Positions 13,513-14,210 of a DNA stretch of 14,210 bases are shown here, piece after piece. Numbering within the stretch: position 1 is the first letter of the stretch; each line of letters opens with the position of its first letter. Source of the DNA: Promethearchaeota archaeon (lineage in GTDB: Archaea > Asgardarchaeota > Lokiarchaeia > Sigyniarchaeales > SOKP01); the NCBI GenBank assembly GCA_004524385.1, contig SDNM01000007.1, positions 1 to 14,210 on the forward strand. The letters run 5' to 3'. The position numbers were made by a program, and so were the translations under genes. The notes beneath the pieces were generated by a model. That model was not told where the DNA came from. It did no database searches and was given only the letters and a program-made list of their open reading frames with translations.

Positions 13513-13890
13513 TTAATTTAGTAAAAATTCATTAATAACTGAAGTTATTGCTTGAAAATCCATAAGTATTTCGGGTTCACCGTCAAAACCAACATCGCCA
13601 GCTTCATGGGCGCTGGAGATTTCAACCTCTCCAAATATTATTGCTTTAAAAGTAGCTAAATTGGTTTTAAAGGTTAATGTTGGATTATTAATCTCGCCTT
13701 CTCCATAGTCTATTTTTCCTTCCTTGAATTTTAACCATAATTTTGCATTAACATCAGAAAGAATTATTTGCCCTAAGAAATTCATATCCAACATAGCCAT
13801 ATCTTCGAATTCTTCTTTCAATCCCTCATTTTCTAAAGAAGTTTTTTTATAAACATCTAATTTAGATTTAATTTCGTCTAATATTCCCAT
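13513..13890 (-). CDS. SCP2-like sterol/lipid-carrier domain protein
   Basis: 125 residues from ATG 13890; an in-frame TTG at 13899 would add three residues and cannot be excluded. One SCP2-type domain fills about 35-125. The pattern is AKLWLKFKEGKIDYGEGE (49-66), NPTLTFKTNLATFKAIIFGEVE (69-90), then AHEAGDVGFDGEPEILMDF (94-112). These are the usual W-x-[LV]-x-[FI]-x-x-G-K strand, the 'pTlT' strand, the helix ending in G, and the G-x-[FI]-x-G-[DE] turn. SCP2 domains form a hydrophobic tunnel that binds fatty acyl-CoA, sterols or other lipids, usually in the cytosol. The first 30 residues form a charged helix. It is first in a minus-strand run with two phosphatases and a macro-domain protein. 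A link to the beta-oxidation genes 7 kb away is possible but unproven. Confidence 0.82.
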   Translation of the reverse strand: MGILDEIKSKLDVYKKTSLENEGLKEEFEDMAMLDMNFLGQIILSDVNAKLWLKFKEGKIDYGEGEINNPTLTFKTNLATFKAIIFGEVEISSAHEAGDVGFDGEPEILMDFQAITSVINEFLLN

Positions 13891-13915
13891 TAATTTCAAC
13901 TTATTTTATATTTAA

Positions 13916-13927
13916 ATTATTATAAAA
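13916..13927 (-). promoter_or_regulatory. TATA-like element for the SCP2-phosphatase-macro run
   Basis: The minus strand has an AT-rich box (TTTATAATAATT) about 32 nt before the ATG at 13890; a second candidate, AAATATAAAAT, lies at 13903-13913. The first suits a leaderless mRNA from the ATG. The spacing is part of the reason for choosing ATG over the upstream TTG. Confidence 0.35.
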
Positions 13928-13954
13928 ATTGAATCGTTAAAAATTTTGATGAGG

Positions 13955-13966
13955 ATGATTAATCAT
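13955..13966. promoter_or_regulatory. Perfect 12-bp palindrome upstream of the SCP2 operon
   Basis: ATGATTAATCAT reads the same on both strands, about 65 bp upstream of the SCP2 start and just behind its TATA-like boxes. A dimeric regulator could bind there. In AT-rich DNA several such palindromes are expected by chance in a window this long, so this is weak. Confidence 0.25.
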
Positions 13967-14210
13967 GGCAAAAGTGTGATCAGTAATTAAAAAATGTCAC
14001 AAAACAGCAATGAAAGCTGCCATAAATAAATTGCTGCTGACATGTGGACAACACTTAAAAAATTACTGAAAATATCATTTTTTGAAAAAATTATTAGTCT
14101 TTTTTTTTGACAGCTGCCGTTACCGTCAGCACTTAATTTGACATTTTTAATATGGGCGGAAATTAAAGGAGCCATAGTTTATAGCTTTAATTATGACCCA
14201 ATTAGCAATT
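13967..14210. other. Unassigned stretch at the right edge; possible decayed coding DNA
   Basis: No convincing gene is visible. In one plus frame the codons after 13966 read as protein-like pieces separated by stops (for example KKCHKTAMKAAINKLLLTCG near 13989-14049, then TGA, then KYHFLKKLLVFFFDSCRYRQ), which could be a remnant of a transposase or other gene, but I recognise no motif. A 7-bp inverted repeat (TGCTGAC at 14035-14041, GTCAGCA at 14125-14131) and a nine-T tract near 14100 are present. An ATG at 14193 opens six codons that run off the window and could begin the next gene. The one minus-strand open frame (14175-13987) has no family likeness or SD. Confidence 0.3.

Noticed and set aside
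13987..14175. 62-codon minus-strand open frame at the right edge
   Set aside because: No SD, no recognisable motif, and overlaps a region where the other strand looks equally (weakly) coding.

Overview
The window is AT-rich DNA that reads as archaeal. Candidate TATA boxes lie about 27-32 nt before several start codons, implying leaderless transcripts. Transcription units end in bare oligo-T tracts without hairpins, and GTG and TTG starts occur beside ATG. The gene content (monofunctional beta-oxidation enzymes, DUF11-like beta-sandwich repeats with a SAP-like motif, V4R-like, SCP2 and macro-domain proteins, an M50-CBS protease) most resembles an Asgard archaeon of the Lokiarchaeia type. That assignment is inference: there is no rRNA or marker gene here, and I saw no tRNA, CRISPR array or intact insertion sequence.

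Layout. (1) Positions 1-182 hold the 3' end of a gene whose product ends in lysine-rich octapeptide repeats. It is followed by a large acidic cytosolic protein (380-2620) with a Glu-rich tract, a SAP-like motif and beta-sandwich repeats. (2) Positions 2898-6271, all on the minus strand, encode a small four-helix membrane protein, a GNAT acetyltransferase with an unusual acetyl-CoA loop, an enoyl-CoA hydratase carrying a C-terminal zinc ribbon, and a 3-hydroxyacyl-CoA dehydrogenase. The last two catalyse consecutive steps of beta-oxidation. (3) Positions 6477-7571 encode an intramembrane site-2 protease with a CBS pair. (4) Positions 7638-11263 form a probable carbohydrate module: an alpha/alpha-toroid protein, a GPH-like sugar symporter and a beta-propeller resembling oligogalacturonate lyase, none with a signal peptide. 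The symporter and propeller genes are divergent over a short shared promoter region. (5) Positions 11260-13890, minus strand, hold a V4R-like protein and a tight four-gene run: SCP2, two tandem low-molecular-weight phosphatase paralogues and a macro-domain protein. (6) Positions 13900-14210 are largely unassigned.

The best candidates for something undescribed are region 5, where both phosphatases have the Thr that marks protein-arginine phosphatases but lack the neighbouring redox Cys, and sit beside a macro domain with an altered phosphate loop; the carbohydrate module of region 4; and the crotonase-zinc ribbon fusion. All function calls are from reading motifs by eye; no database search was run.
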